A stretch of 64,000 bases of DNA from Stratiolaelaps scimitus (lineage: Eukaryota; Arthropoda; Arachnida; Mesostigmata; Laelapidae): positions 3,025,501 through 3,089,500 of the forward strand of contig JABWDB010000011.1 of assembly GCA_019614645.1 (NCBI GenBank), given 5' to 3'. Each line of letters starts with the position of its first letter. Positions within the stretch are counted from its first letter, which is position 1. Positions 34,535-45,753 of the stretch are shown here, one piece after another. Below the pieces are notes generated by a model that worked only from the letters and a program-made list of their open reading frames with translations, was not told where the DNA came from and ran no database searches. The position numbers and the translations under genes are program-made.

Positions 34535-36540
34535 TCACAACTTCATTTCGTTCATATTTACACACTGCTGTCATCCGGTATTCATCTGGGCACGACTTCA
34601 GCAATAACTGAGGTGTTGCCTTAAGGACATTGCACGGCTTTCGCGTCTGTAGCAGCCGAGGGCTAGCGAGTACTGCTTGAAGCGTTTCCCACGATCAACA
34701 ATTCACCAATCGTTGACGGTTGAGGTAGACTTCGAGAATAATGAACTTGGAAAATAATACTAGCCAGGCAATCAGTGAACTAGCTCATACGATTACTATT
34801 GTTAAGTCGCTAAGTATTCAAGGCGAGCCTCAAGTAACCGTCACTCGACAAGCTTCGAAAAGCATGCACACTAAAGTGTATACAGCTGCAATTAAGCCTA
34901 TTTTTAAATGAACGCTATTCTCAAATCCGCCAGCACAATATTACCTATTGCCTATGTCGATCATAGTTTGCTCCCCTCCGCTGTCGGGCCGAGAAGTATC
35001 TATTCGAGTTGCACCTTGATACGAATCAGGTTTGGAGGGTTGTCGATATTGTGGGCCCTTCCAAACCACACGGAGCTACCCGGGAACAGCGCACCGGAGC
35101 CATCCCTCACCATATACTCGAAGCGGCGTTTCTTGTCACCATCCTTGCCGAGGTCGAAGACTTCTATGGATCCCTTGATAAGCTTCTTCGGCTTGCTCAC
35201 CTTTTTCACCACTAGAAAGATGAACTCCGAGCATAGAACGAACCAGCAGGTTGCTCCGGCGATAACAAGATCTGTAGAAGTGTAGCCGTGATGGAAGCCC
35301 TCGCAACGGGTCAACTTGACCACGTACTCCCCAGTCCAGGCGCCTTCAAACGTCGATTCTGGCTCGTTGCTCTCACCTGCGTTGGCCCCAGGGATCAATT
35401 CGTTGTGGCGAGTCGCCAACGTTGTCGTTAGCGTGGCCACCTGCTTTTGCAGCTGAAGGACGGAGTTGTGCAGGTTCTCTTTCTTCGCTGAAGTTCCATT
35501 CGCATAGGCCTTTCGAACCTTGTCAATATTGTCAGCACTCTTGTGAAATGTGGGCCAGAGGAATTGGCACTGTCCCGTATGATCACGGAATTCTGAAAGC
35601 CTTTTGATTTTGTCACACGCCACACAGATACAAGGCAGCATCGATAGGACGTCCTCATGAATCTCGACGAGTATGGAACTTTGCTGCTTAAAGCATTGGA
35701 AGCAGAAAGTTTCCAGTACTGCCTTGTGGTCATCAACACAGGGGTAGTTGATCTTTTGAACGCACCGTTGGCAGTACACGTGGTTGCATACTGACCAGTA
35801 CATACGAGGACACGTGAAGGTACAGCCTGTGCAGACCAGGCTGCTCAGCGGGTGTGAGTCGACTGTGATGTCCTTAATAGGACGCACGGGCAACGAGCCG
35901 AAGCTGAACTTGAAATCAGCAAACTTCATGTTCCTGTGTTGATCTTTCTGTCACCGCCGCCAAGTATCCAACAAAATGTTGTGTCCGAGCACACAGCGCA
36001 ATCCAATTTCCTTCCAATGGCCGTTCGCTACCAGCGACACAAACGCGTACACTGGTGTTTGAGGAGTCCGCCTTATGAATCAATGCCAAAAGCAGTTCGG
36101 GGTGGATGTCAAAATGTTGCTTGTGGAGTTAGCAACGGAAAACTAACTTTACTGCTGTTTTCGAATGTTTAGTGATGATCAACGATCGACATCTCAGTGT
36201 GAGAAGTTACGCCCCTCCACAATGGATTTGAATGTGAGCCAGCGAGATTGCCTCTCCTCCTGCAATAAGAGCAGCCAATCAGCGGACGACAAACGGGCAG
36301 CTTGCTTGAGCTGGGTAGCCGGCAGTTGTCTATCAAGTAAAGGTGGCCCCGATAGGCCTTTGAAATAATACCCAGAGGTGATCCCGAAAAGGTCTGTCAA
36401 AAGGACGAACCAGCGGAGAGGGTGAACGGAGATAGAGAGACAGAGGGGAGAGTCTTAAGCGAGCATTAACAGAGTCTTAAGGAAGTGTTAAACGAGCTTA
36501 AAGGATGTGATATGAAGCTTGCTTGTTTAAAGGAATGATA
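34535..36540. repeat. Segmental duplication, copy A
   Basis: About 2 kb that aligns by eye with 39455-41290 in the same orientation, offset about 4620 bp over the gene. It includes TRAF-like gene 1, about 450 bp of its 3' flank and about 600 bp of its 5' flank. Flanks match at roughly 75-85% with indels; the gene is much closer. A GA-rich AGAGATAGAGAGA tract marks the right end in both copies. Confidence 0.85.
35000..35929 (-). CDS. TRAF-like RING/zinc-finger/MATH protein, copy 1
   Basis: 309 residues, intronless. Residues 33-79 form a RING finger of C3HC4 type: C33, C36, C48, H50, C53, C56, C76, C79. A TRAF-type zinc finger follows (C102, C105, H117, C121), then a predicted coiled coil (about 145-170, HNSVLQLQKQVATLTTTL), then a MATH/TRAF-C-like domain (about 198-309) ending LIRIKVQLE. 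The order RING - zinc finger - coiled coil - MATH is that of TRAF adaptor E3 ligases, which link receptors to NF-kB and JNK signalling by trimerising and attaching ubiquitin. It is shorter than canonical TRAFs, with a single zinc finger. The start is fixed by the shared MKFADFKFSFG N-terminus. Nearest relative: copy 2. Family assignment is good; function is inferred. Confidence 0.88.
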   Translation of the reverse strand: MKFADFKFSFGSLPVRPIKDITVDSHPLSSLVCTGCTFTCPRMYWSVCNHVYCQRCVQKINYPCVDDHKAVLETFCFQCFKQQSSILVEIHEDVLSMLPCICVACDKIKRLSEFRDHTGQCQFLWPTFHKSADNIDKVRKAYANGTSAKKENLHNSVLQLQKQVATLTTTLATRHNELIPGANAGESNEPESTFEGAWTGEYVVKLTRCEGFHHGYTSTDLVIAGATCWFVLCSEFIFLVVKKVSKPKKLIKGSIEVFDLGKDGDKKRRFEYMVRDGSGALFPGSSVWFGRAHNIDNPPNLIRIKVQLE

Positions 36541-37652
36541 AGAACCCGTGATTCCAATGCCTGTGAAATAATCATCGGATATACGTATATATGGTCCGCC
36601 CCCTCAGAATACTCCAGGGTTATAGATGGTCCTTCAAAGTTGGTTTGTTCTCGACTTTATGCGTCCACTCCATGTGGTCTCTGCTCGCTCCGTTTTCGAG
36701 GATCGGTGCGGCGCGCCGCAGCCGGTAGATCCGCCTGGCCCTGCGTCGAAATCCGTGTACAATCGACTTGCCGTTGTTGTGTCAACATAACATGTTTCAA
36801 GCAGCCTTTTGTTTTTGAGTAGAGGAAATTTTCTTCAAACGCACGAACACCACCAGAGACATTCGAATCTCCGTGAAAGTGGGACGATGCGTGTGCCATT
36901 CATCTGGGCCCCCCTGTTTCAAGCAGCCTGGTCGCCTTCTATCCGACCCGACACGAGAGATCATAATGTCGAGACACGAATGTCCTAGGTCCGCTCTCGG
37001 ATGCCTTGACGATGGCACGATTTGAAACGTCAAACGTCGCATCAGTGTTTTGAAGAAACTAACGCCACCGAGTCGTCGGTGACTTTCAGCGAGAGGATGT
37101 TTTTGCTGTTTCGTTGATTGAGAGTATAGAAAATTGTATACGAAACGATTATGTTTTGTTATCAGTCGGACATAGAAGTGAAAGGCACACATAGGTCAGG
37201 TCATAGAGAGCAACTATTTGGTAAACAAGTTGCCGCAGCTTTCGACATCAGCAATCAAGACATTCGACGCTCATAGACGCCTGCTCTGATCGAGTGGAAG
37301 GATTCCGCTTCGAGATGATTCGATAGAAGAGATCATCATAAACAGAGAATGACTCACAGATAAGGAACGAATATTCTTAAGTACAAATCCAGCGATATAT
37401 ATATAGAAGGTCTCCATTTCACTGAATAACACTGTCGGCTCTCAACGCTGCTCTGAAGCAACTTGTGTTCATTGGGCCAGTCAGCGGTCCACTGGTCTCC
37501 ACCGGGCTGAACTAGTGACACTGAAACTGCGAATCTACGAGCTTCTCTACGCTATAGACGGCTATGAGAAATTCATGGAGTTTGGCCCATTTATCTTTGG
37601 CCAGCCATAATTCTAGGGATTTTTTCGGCTGAGCCGCTGACGCGCAGGGAGG
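36541..37652. other. Intergenic between TRAF-like copy 1 and the LINE remnant
   Basis: A frame at 36797-37192 (minus, 131 codons) has no conserved character. I see no gene, and no reverse-transcriptase motif, although the missing second ORF of the neighbouring LINE would be expected here. Confidence 0.5.
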
Positions 37653-38598
37653 TTAGCCGACCGAGGGCACGGCCGGTGAGCGCGGGCGATGGGGGCCCTG
37701 GCAATTTACGCAGCTGGATGGGCGGACGCAAGTCGAGGTGAGGCGGCCGGGTTCGTCACAGTTGCCGCATGCCGTAAGCAATGAGCACCGAGTAGCGATG
37801 TAGCCTGTTAGGTAGTAGTTGAAACACATCGACGTGCGGTCGGGATCCAGGACGACAGTGTAAGACTGGTAGGGCGCCAACGGGGGGAGGCGACCCGCTG
37901 AGGGCGAGCAGGACCGGAACCGGCGTGGCGGGCAGACGGCGGACGGAAGTGACGCCGAGGGTCGTGAATTCGGCCAGGCTCTCGGCCTCGATGAAGGCCT
38001 CGTTGAAATTCGTACCGCGGGCCTTTGTGTTCAAGAGAGAGCCGTGCATTGGGCGGACACCGGGATGCCGCTATACGTTGTCACCGCGAGCGCGTCCTTC
38101 CGGGAGAGCTCCAGGGGGGAGCCCAAATGATGAGTCCGTCGGCCTCACCAGCCTGGATGCAGCCCGGGATAGCCTCGAGAGCGCTCTTGAATAGCGCACG
38201 AATCAGGCCCTGCTCGAAACGAGGGGAAGGTCCGCCGGCCTTGACCGATCTTCCACGGATCGTCACCTTGAACAACCCGTGGGCCTTGCGTGAAACGGAA
38301 CGGCCCGGAACGTCTCTGGAGCGCACGCCTCGCGACCCGCGCGGCGCTTAGCATCCCTCGCCCACTGCTTTGTGAACAGCGCAGCGGCTGGAAGCGCCAC
38401 TGCAGCGTCGCCGGCGTCAACGTCGACGACGAGAGCCTCTTCGGTCAACTCACCCCGAACTCTCTTGGACGGCCGGTCGCCCGGCGGATCCTCCAGAGCC
38501 ATTGGCTGCCCGGCACGCATGCCCGGCGCAGTCGAATTATCCAAAGATTCACGGTTATTCGTGCAGTCCAAAATGGGCGCTCCAACAACGCGTGTCAA
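37653..38598 (-). mobile_element. Decayed LINE ORF1 (gag-like), non-functional
   Basis: Minus-strand pieces in at least three frames line up as one broken gag-like ORF1: an acidic N-terminal part (38598-38263), a middle part with VTIRGRSVKAGG (38326-38081), a segment with LGVTSVRRLPATPVP (38049-37756), and a C-terminal part with three degenerate zinc knuckles and CVNCQGPHRPRSP (37880-37653). In the knuckles a Cys is replaced by Tyr and His residues are lost. The order and knuckles are those of I/Jockey-type non-LTR retrotransposons of arthropods. No endonuclease or reverse transcriptase follows, so only the 5' part remains. It is very GC-rich relative to its surroundings. Confidence 0.7.
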
Positions 38599-38599
38599 T

Positions 38600-39454
38600 G
38601 GAGATCAGTTCGGTATCACCATCAACGACAGAATCTATCAGTTTTCGTTCCGGATGGTTTCAACCCTGCCGGATACTCCCTAACAAAAACCTCCCTCTAT
38701 CGAATGTGCACCGCATAGGTGGCAGCAGCGCTTTATAGACAAAGAGTAGACCCGTCATTTTGCGGCCCGAAATAGCAGCAGAATCCGACGGCTCGAAACA
38801 GGAACTCCGCGACTCGGACTTCCCTTCTTACCGTGGCGAACTGAATAATATTTGTCCCATCTTGTTGGCATGCATGACAGGTCCTGCAACGTCCTGAACC
38901 CGCCAATAGCATCATTGCTACATGTGTAAGAGCAGTCCGTGTGTCGTCAACGAGTCTGATCGTGGGTTCCAGCTAACCTTGGAGATTTTCCGCAGAACGA
39001 AATTTATAAAGACGATACAAGTCGTAATATTTAAGATATGATAAAGGCTCACCGTATTCATGACAACAAAATGCATCACAGTGATTTTGTCCATGTAATC
39101 AAGAAGAACCTGGACTAGGTGCCACTTCGTTATCCCGTGAATGAACAGCTTTATTATTCGAGTTGATTAATAATTGTTTAGTTGGTGTTGACAGTGTCGA
39201 TATAATGCGTGGTGGTGGTGCTGATATTTCACTTGAATCGATTCCACTCTATCCGCCATCGGTAATCGTAACAATCCATCAGTGCAAAGGGGCAATGCCA
39301 TCGCCTTCCTCGGGACATTGTCGACCTCAGCCCTCCCCGCCCTTACCCCCACATAATCCCTAGAAATAATTCTTAACTACTGTATGTTTGAATAAAACAC
39401 GTAAGATTCCGTTTATCCATCAGTGGCGGCACAAAAATAGACTCAGTGAGCATT
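38600..39454. other. Intergenic, nothing recognised
   Basis: Spacer between the LINE remnant and the second duplication copy. Short frames only. Confidence 0.55.
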
Positions 39455-41290
39455 TCTCATAAAACTTCATTGCATTCATATTTACCCACCTCTAGGCAAA
39501 CTCTGTTACCTCAAGTAAGCGTCGCACGACAAGAAAACATGACAAATCCGTTAGAAATTATTACCTATTGCCTATGTCGATCATAGTTCGCTCGTCTCCG
39601 CTGCTGGGCCAAGAAGTATCTATTCGAGTTTCACCTTGATACGAATCAGGTTTGGAGGGTTGTCGATATTGTGGGCCCTTCCAAACCACACGGAGCTACC
39701 CGGGAACAGCGCACCGGAGCCATCCCTCACCATATACTCGAAGCGGCGTTTCTTGTCACCATCCTTGCCGAGGTCGAAGACTTCTATGGATCCCTTGATA
39801 AGCTTCTTCGGCTTGCTCACCTTTTTCACCACTAGAAAGATGAACTCCGAGCATAGAACGAACCAGCAGGTTGCTCCGGCGATAACAAGATCTGTAGAAG
39901 TGTAGCCGTGATGGAAGCCCTCGCAACGGGTCAACTTGACCACGTACTCCCCAGTCCAGGCGCCTTCAAACTTCGATTCTGGCTCGTTGCTCTCAGCTGC
40001 GCTGGCCGCAGTGATCAATTCGTTGTGGCGAGTCGCTAACGTTGTGGTTAGGGTGGCCACCTGCTTTTGCAGCTCAAGGACGGAGTTGTGCAGGTTCTCT
40101 TTCTTCACTGAAGTTCCATTCGCATAGGCCTTTCGAACCTTGTCAATATTTTCAGGATCGTTGTGAAACAGAAGGGATTGGCATTGTCCCGTATGATCAC
40201 GGAATTCTGAAAGCCTTTTGATTTTGTCACACGCCACACAGATACAAGGCAGCATCGATACGAGGTCCTCATGAATATCGACGAGTATGGAACTTTGCTG
40301 CTTAAAGCATTGGAAGCAGAAAGTTTCCAGTAGTCCGTTGTCACCACCAGCAGAGGGGGAGTTGATCCTTTGAACACACCGTTGGCAGTACACGTGATTA
40401 CAGACTGACCAGTACATACGAGGACACGTGAAGGTACAGCCTGTGCAGACCAGGCTGCTCAGCAGGTGTGAGTCGATTGTGATGTCCTTAATAGGACGCA
40501 CTGGCAACGAGCCGAAGCTGAACTTGAAATCAGCAAACTTCATGTTCCTGTGTTGATCTTTCTGTCACGTATCCAACAAAATGCTGTGTCCGAACACACG
40601 GCGCAATCCAATTCCCTTCCAATGGCCGTTCGCTATCAGCGGTACAAACACTTGCATCGACGTTTTCGAACGTTTCATGATGATCAGCCAATATCTCGGC
40701 GAGAAAAGCTTTGCCCTACCACAATGGATTTGAATGTGGCGCCAGCGTGATCGCCCCTCTCTCTGCACGAGAACAGCCGATCGCCGGGCGCCAAACGGGC
40801 AGCTTGCCTGCGCTGGGTAGTCAACAGTTGACCTCGGAGTAATGCCGGGCAATTTGCGGGCCTTGCGGGTATGGAGGGGGCAATCCGAGTTTAGTCACAT
40901 GTGCATTAAGAATTCCCAAAACCCCAAATGAGGAAAGAAAAAAAAAAGCGCCAACCGTTGACCAATCGAGCAGAATAAGTAAGGGTAGCTCCGATAGGTC
41001 GTTGAAGTGATACCCACAGAAGATGGTCCCGAGGCGTCGAGCCCGGTGATATCAGCTGAGGGTCAGCCCGAAAACCTTTACGTGGTCCCGAGGCGGCCTG
41101 TTATAAAGGTGAATCAGCTCAGAGATAGAGCGAGAGATAGAGAGAAAGAAAGAGAGGGTCAGTGCAAAAATTTCGTGTCATCAAGCCTTATCTATTTAGA
41201 GTGTTAAGTATTAGGCGAGTTTAAATGGCATAATATTAACTAGGCGATTTGATAATTAAAACTGAATAATCGAATATACACATTTGTTGC
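39455..41290. repeat. Segmental duplication, copy B
   Basis: Counterpart of 34535-36540, in direct orientation. On the 3' side of the gene it lacks about 300 bp present in copy A. On the 5' side it has an extra ~140 bp (about 40840-40978), beginning with a direct GCGGGCCTTGCGGG-type repeat, that copy A lacks. Confidence 0.82.
39620..40543 (-). CDS. TRAF-like RING/zinc-finger/MATH protein, copy 2
   Basis: 307 residues, intronless, same domain order as copy 1: RING C33, C36, C48, H50, C53, C56, C76, C79; zinc finger C102, C105, H117, C121; coiled coil about 143-168; MATH-like 196-307. It differs from copy 1 mainly in three short segments: residues 59-71 inside the RING (INSPSAGGDNGLLE), 122-132 after the zinc finger (with a 2-residue deletion), and about 167-178 in the linker. 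From about residue 185 to the end only one residue differs (Lys for Gln near the C-terminus). The reading frame is intact, so it is likely functional. The start is fixed by the shared MKFADFKFSFG. Confidence 0.88.
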   Translation of the reverse strand: MKFADFKFSFGSLPVRPIKDITIDSHLLSSLVCTGCTFTCPRMYWSVCNHVYCQRCVQRINSPSAGGDNGLLETFCFQCFKQQSSILVDIHEDLVSMLPCICVACDKIKRLSEFRDHTGQCQSLLFHNDPENIDKVRKAYANGTSVKKENLHNSVLELQKQVATLTTTLATRHNELITAASAAESNEPESKFEGAWTGEYVVKLTRCEGFHHGYTSTDLVIAGATCWFVLCSEFIFLVVKKVSKPKKLIKGSIEVFDLGKDGDKKRRFEYMVRDGSGALFPGSSVWFGRAHNIDNPPNLIRIKVKLE

Positions 41291-41787
41291 GGCTATACAT
41301 ATTCGAGTCACACACAGAGGTAATTAATGATAATGTGTGAAGTTGCGGCTATTTCCTATTTTCCGAGAAAACGAAGTTCTCGACAACGGCATGGCTGGCC
41401 CTCCCCTACGCGTGGATTGACATCACAGATTTCCCCGCGGACGTGCGCAACAGATGGGTTTGCAATCGACTGGACAAAGATCGTGGCCATTCAAGAGCGG
41501 GATCATTTATGCTGCCAACCGATGCCAATTGACGTTCAGCCGGACAATACTTCGGTGATTTTACCGACGATGGAGCCGGGATGACCCCCCCCCCCTCCCG
41601 AATGGATCCTAGTAATTCTCCGATTCTCATATATTTCTAACTACTGATACATGACCGTAATTACCAAACAACTTTAGTTCGAAGCGTAGATAGCATTTTC
41701 AGTCGAATCTAGCTCAAATCGCAGCGCGGATTTAAATCGAGACGAAGCGCCAAATAATACTGAAATAAAAAATAATAATAAATAAAT

Positions 41788-41818
<31 letters not shown>

Positions 41819-44733
41819 TAACGATAACAATAATAATAATATTAATTATTATAAAATAATAAAAAAAATAATACTGAACGTAAGCAAAAGTGTTAATAAA
41901 TGGCTAAGACTACTGTGAATGTTTTTGGCAACACTTTATTAAAATGTCCCTTTTGCTCCCGAACGATTCGAAATTGTGCCCGTTTTTTAAATGCGATTGA
42001 TCCGGTGCCGCCTGCCGGCGAAGGAACGACATAGAGACAGAATTAGCAGATTAACAATTTTCATTGCAATGAATTACGTTGCGTTGAGTTGAGTAACCCA
42101 ATGAATTGAATGTCATAATCGATGGCGATCAAAGGTCAGAACATTGTATCGTAGAACTGAGTGTGCGATACACCTTTCGATCGCCATTTGAGCCGCTTGA
42201 TCACCGTGTTTGTCGACTGCGTGACCATGCCGGGAGGCGCCGCGAACGAGAATGAGAGAGAGAGAGAGTAATCAAGAAGCGGACAATCACGCCCGTAGAA
42301 TAAGAATCGTGTTGGTGTCATCCATCCATAGGTAGCGCTTTTGCTTAGCTTCGCCATCTCGTTCTTGTGGTCGTCCTTCGTATCGTGCACAAACACTTAG
42401 CATCCATGCAATTTCAACTGTCCTTGTGTCGTCAGCCCCAATGCGCGGGGTGCACGGGTTGTTTTTTGGGGTTCGACTAAATCCTTATGATTTTAACAGA
42501 TACATTTGTGTTTCATATACGTACGAAATGATACGCTCAATGTAAATCTTTACAATGAGCCGCGAATTTTTCTGGAGAGGCAAAACTCAGAGAAGCTGTC
42601 GGATGCGCTTAGCAGCTGGGGAACAAAATTAGTGGTCTCATTGAATTTTACCATGATTGCATAATGCAGCTGTATGAGGTACAATTTTCCGAAAGTGTCC
42701 AGAAATTTTCCGAACCATGATGTTCTATCATATTTACACTATATAGAATTCGTTCTTGTAGCCCTTAAGGAGCAAATTACATGCTAGCACTGCTTCTAAT
42801 CGGTGTATCCAAACGTTATTGGTCTCCACCAGGGCACAACCCGCATGTGTGGGCGCTCAGTGACGGAGCACTCTCTAGGTTATCGTAAGCACTTCGTAGC
42901 TCTGAGCAGTCCGCCGATGGACAAACACATCAGCGAATCATGGACTCGAGTGCAATGGTAACATGTCAGCACATAGACTGTTGCGAGAGTTTATTATAGG
43001 GGGACACTCATGTTATCGCGAGGCTCGGCTCTGATCACCGCAGCTCAGATGTTTTTGCATTGACAAAAACGATCGATGGACCACATAACACGCGTGTACA
43101 GAGTTCTCTCAGCGGTTGGATTTATTGTTAATATCAGAAATTGATTAATTGCAACGGCTATCTGTGGATTCCACATCTGTAAGAAGACCATTTAATTAGT
43201 GTGGCACCCGTCATGTGAACAAATTGTTGACCACGGCAGCTTATGACCAAGACACGAGTGTATGTGGGACCTTACGAAAAGGTAGTTTTCTCAAAAGGTT
43301 GCCTCTTTGGGTTCAGTGCGAACCCCTTCCGGTAGCACGAACGACTCTACCTGGAAGAAGAACGCTCCAGGAACTTCAGGAACGATGCTTCAGGCGATCA
43401 GGTTGACAGGTGTTGGCGGATCAGTAAGGCTACACGTTCCTTTGGGCCAATGGGTTAGTTGTCAAAATTAATTAATCAATTATAAATTCGTCTACAAGAT
43501 TTTCTCGTTGTGTTTTCGTTTATTTACGAAACAGCAGTTTCCTTCGATTTGCATATCTATCCTGTTAATGCGAATGCTTTTTTGTGACTAGGAAGGATTA
43601 AAGGCAACCTATTCTAATGGCAACCTTTTTAGAGTATTTTTTTGCTTGGCTTATTTCTAAGTGATTTCACAACCGGGCCGCACGCAGGTTATGGATTGCG
43701 TGGGTACAATGTAACTCTGTTTCCCAGACTGAATATCTGCGCTCAGAGCAATTAACTGTAGCTGAACTGCGCAACCGCTCCGAGGAGTCTCGGGGCGAAT
43801 ATATTTGGGAGAAATTCAGACCGAGTGCCGTCGATACCCTGGGGCTAATATACGCTGCAGGTTTTAAGGATCCTCTGCCGTACTTTTTTTGCATTTTTAA
43901 TTACAGCCAATTAATGTCTAGCAAAAAATACAGGCTGGAGTAAACGTATGTGAGTGCGCTTGCTCGAAACCATCCGAATGCGCTCGCTGTGCGGCCGAGC
44001 CAGAGGGGCAACGACATCGCCACCCATCGGAGGTGACCATGACCTCAGGCCTCGGCCTCACACCCCCAACTGTCCCCAGCTAGTTCTCTAATTATTGAAT
44101 ATTTAAAGTTGTATAATTAAATGTAAGACACTTCCTCGACGATCCTTTAACAATATGATCTGAGTTTATTTTCATCACTCGAGTAGTCCTTCACCGGGAG
44201 TCGTTGCGAAGGCGGTGGTGAGACAGCGCTATGATGGTGTATTAAATTGTAATCGGGTGAACGCGCTACTGCAGACGTTTGAGCCAAGGTTATTCTCTCT
44301 CATGTAGTTCAATACCGTATGTGTTGCCTTCGGAAGGTGAAGGTTTATTGGTTTATAGAAGGAGCTGCAATTTTACAATGCTTGAGCTCTCTTTTATGTG
44401 AGTAAAAGCATACGAACGGATGTTCCATTTTTAAAAGTGGCGATTCGAGGTGAAATTTTGGTTCAGTCAAGAACCCTTTGTAATTTATCTACCTAATCGA
44501 TCTCTCTGTTTGCATCGTCTACCTAATCAGGTCCTATGCGCCTATCCAATGTACACAGGTGGATCTGTTGCGCAGTCGTTGTTGGTGAGAACATCTTCAC
44601 AATGTCCAGTGCCGAGATGGGGTGTTATACACCTCGTTTTGTGCCAGCTTTTCGAATTCTGATGTCAGCCATTGCAATAACGCACCGCACCGCATTGTAT
44701 TGCACGGCGATAGTGGGCAAGATCGAAATCCAG
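41291..44733. other. Intergenic, no gene recognised
   Basis: AT-rich, with a long AAT/TAA-rich tract at 41757-41880, a GA run near 42254, and an imperfect hairpin at 42539-42562. Frames at 42136-42396 (minus) and 44450-44820 (plus) lack splice or family support. Confidence 0.5.
41757..41880. repeat. AAT/ATT trinucleotide-rich tract
   Basis: About 120 bp of almost pure A and T, made of AAT/TAA and ATT runs. The middle part (AATAATAATAAT then ATTATTATT, 41790-41820) is self-complementary. Confidence 0.9.
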
Positions 44734-45753
44734 CTATTGGTACCGTGTCAATACGATAACCTTCACCCTGAACGAATGTGGGACCTTCCGAATATTCTCA
44801 GGTGTTCCGAACCACAGTGAGCCACCGACAAGCGGAGCTCCGGAGCTGTCCACGGTGAGCTCGGCCAGATCGTGCGTCTTCTCTGTATCATTGCCGAGAT
44901 CGTAAATAGTCATGGTCCCTTTGAGTGGGCGGTGATCGTTCACCTGCTTGACGACGAGGAAGATACACCACTCGGATATCATAAACCAGAATATTGTCCC
45001 CTCGATTGCCATCTCTGACGTCGTGTAGCATTGGTTAAAGCCAGGGCTGGGGTAAAGTTTGACGACATAGCTGCCCCACCATGGGATGTCGACGACGCGC
45101 GGGTACGCCTGAGTCTTCGACACAGACTGTGGTTGGTTGTTGCACGCAACAGCTACATCGGCGTGTGCGACCTCGGGAAGCGGCGACGTGCAATCGGTTT
45201 CCAGAGGCGGAGGGGGCGGTGGCTCCTCTGCCAAATGTTCGGGCAGATAGTGCGGCAGATGCTCTCCGTGGCTGTCGTCACGAGGCGCGTCCAGACCAGC
45301 TGTCAGCTGGGCGTTGATCAAGGGGCTAGATGGGGTCAGGTTGTGTCCCATATTCCTGTTGGTAGCTGGGACAGGCCTGGAGGTTAGGTGGGACACGAGC
45401 AAGTGCTGCTTAAACTTGTGAAGTTGCTGGAAGACACCGCACGCTGGGCAGATGCAGATGAGGCTCGAGATAGTTCGCTCAGGGATCAAAATCAGTTCCG
45501 CCCTTTGCGCCTTACAGCACTGGAAGCAGAACGCGTTGACGGTTGCGCCGATCCCCTCGCCGCTGGCGAAGTCCATCATTTGCACGCACCTATGGCAGTA
45601 TACGTGCCGGCACGCTAGCCAGTACATTTGGTCACAGGTGAAGCCACAGCTGCCACAGAAGAGCTCGCGCAACGGGTGTGAGTTGATCGTGACGCCCGCT
45701 ATCGGCCGAACGTGAAACGCGCCGAAGCTGAAGCTGAAGTCGGCAAACTTCAT
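44734..45753 (-). CDS. TRAF-like RING/zinc-finger/MATH protein, copy 3
   Basis: 339 residues, intronless; ATG at 45753 aligns with the MKFADF start of copies 1 and 2. RING ligands are at the same positions (C33, C36, C48, H50, C53, C56, C76, C79). The following zinc finger has C102, C105, H117 and then His122 instead of Cys. In place of the coiled coil there is a long low-complexity linker (about 130-225) with a run of six prolines (EEPPPPPPLE). The MATH-like domain (about 230-339) has WGSYVVKLYPSPGF and SLWFGTPENIRKVPHSFRV. Without a coiled coil it may not trimerise as TRAFs do. It is a divergent member about 4.2 kb from copy 2, with the same orientation. Confidence 0.85.
   Translation of the reverse strand: MKFADFSFSFGAFHVRPIAGVTINSHPLRELFCGSCGFTCDQMYWLACRHVYCHRCVQMMDFASGEGIGATVNAFCFQCCKAQRAELILIPERTISSLICICPACGVFQQLHKFKQHLLVSHLTSRPVPATNRNMGHNLTPSSPLINAQLTAGLDAPRDDSHGEHLPHYLPEHLAEEPPPPPPLETDCTSPLPEVAHADVAVACNNQPQSVSKTQAYPRVVDIPWWGSYVVKLYPSPGFNQCYTTSEMAIEGTIFWFMISEWCIFLVVKQVNDHRPLKGTMTIYDLGNDTEKTHDLAELTVDSSGAPLVGGSLWFGTPENIRKVPHSFRVKVIVLTRYQ

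Noticed and set aside
36194..36400. Minus frame in the 5' flank of TRAF-like copy 1 as a small gene
   Set aside because: The homologous flank of copy 2 (40700-40850) shifts frame several times, so the frame is not preserved.
42136..42396. Minus frame starting with KDDHKNEMAK-like coding-looking residues
   Set aside because: The convincing stretch is under 20 codons, then runs through a GA repeat; no splice sites support it.
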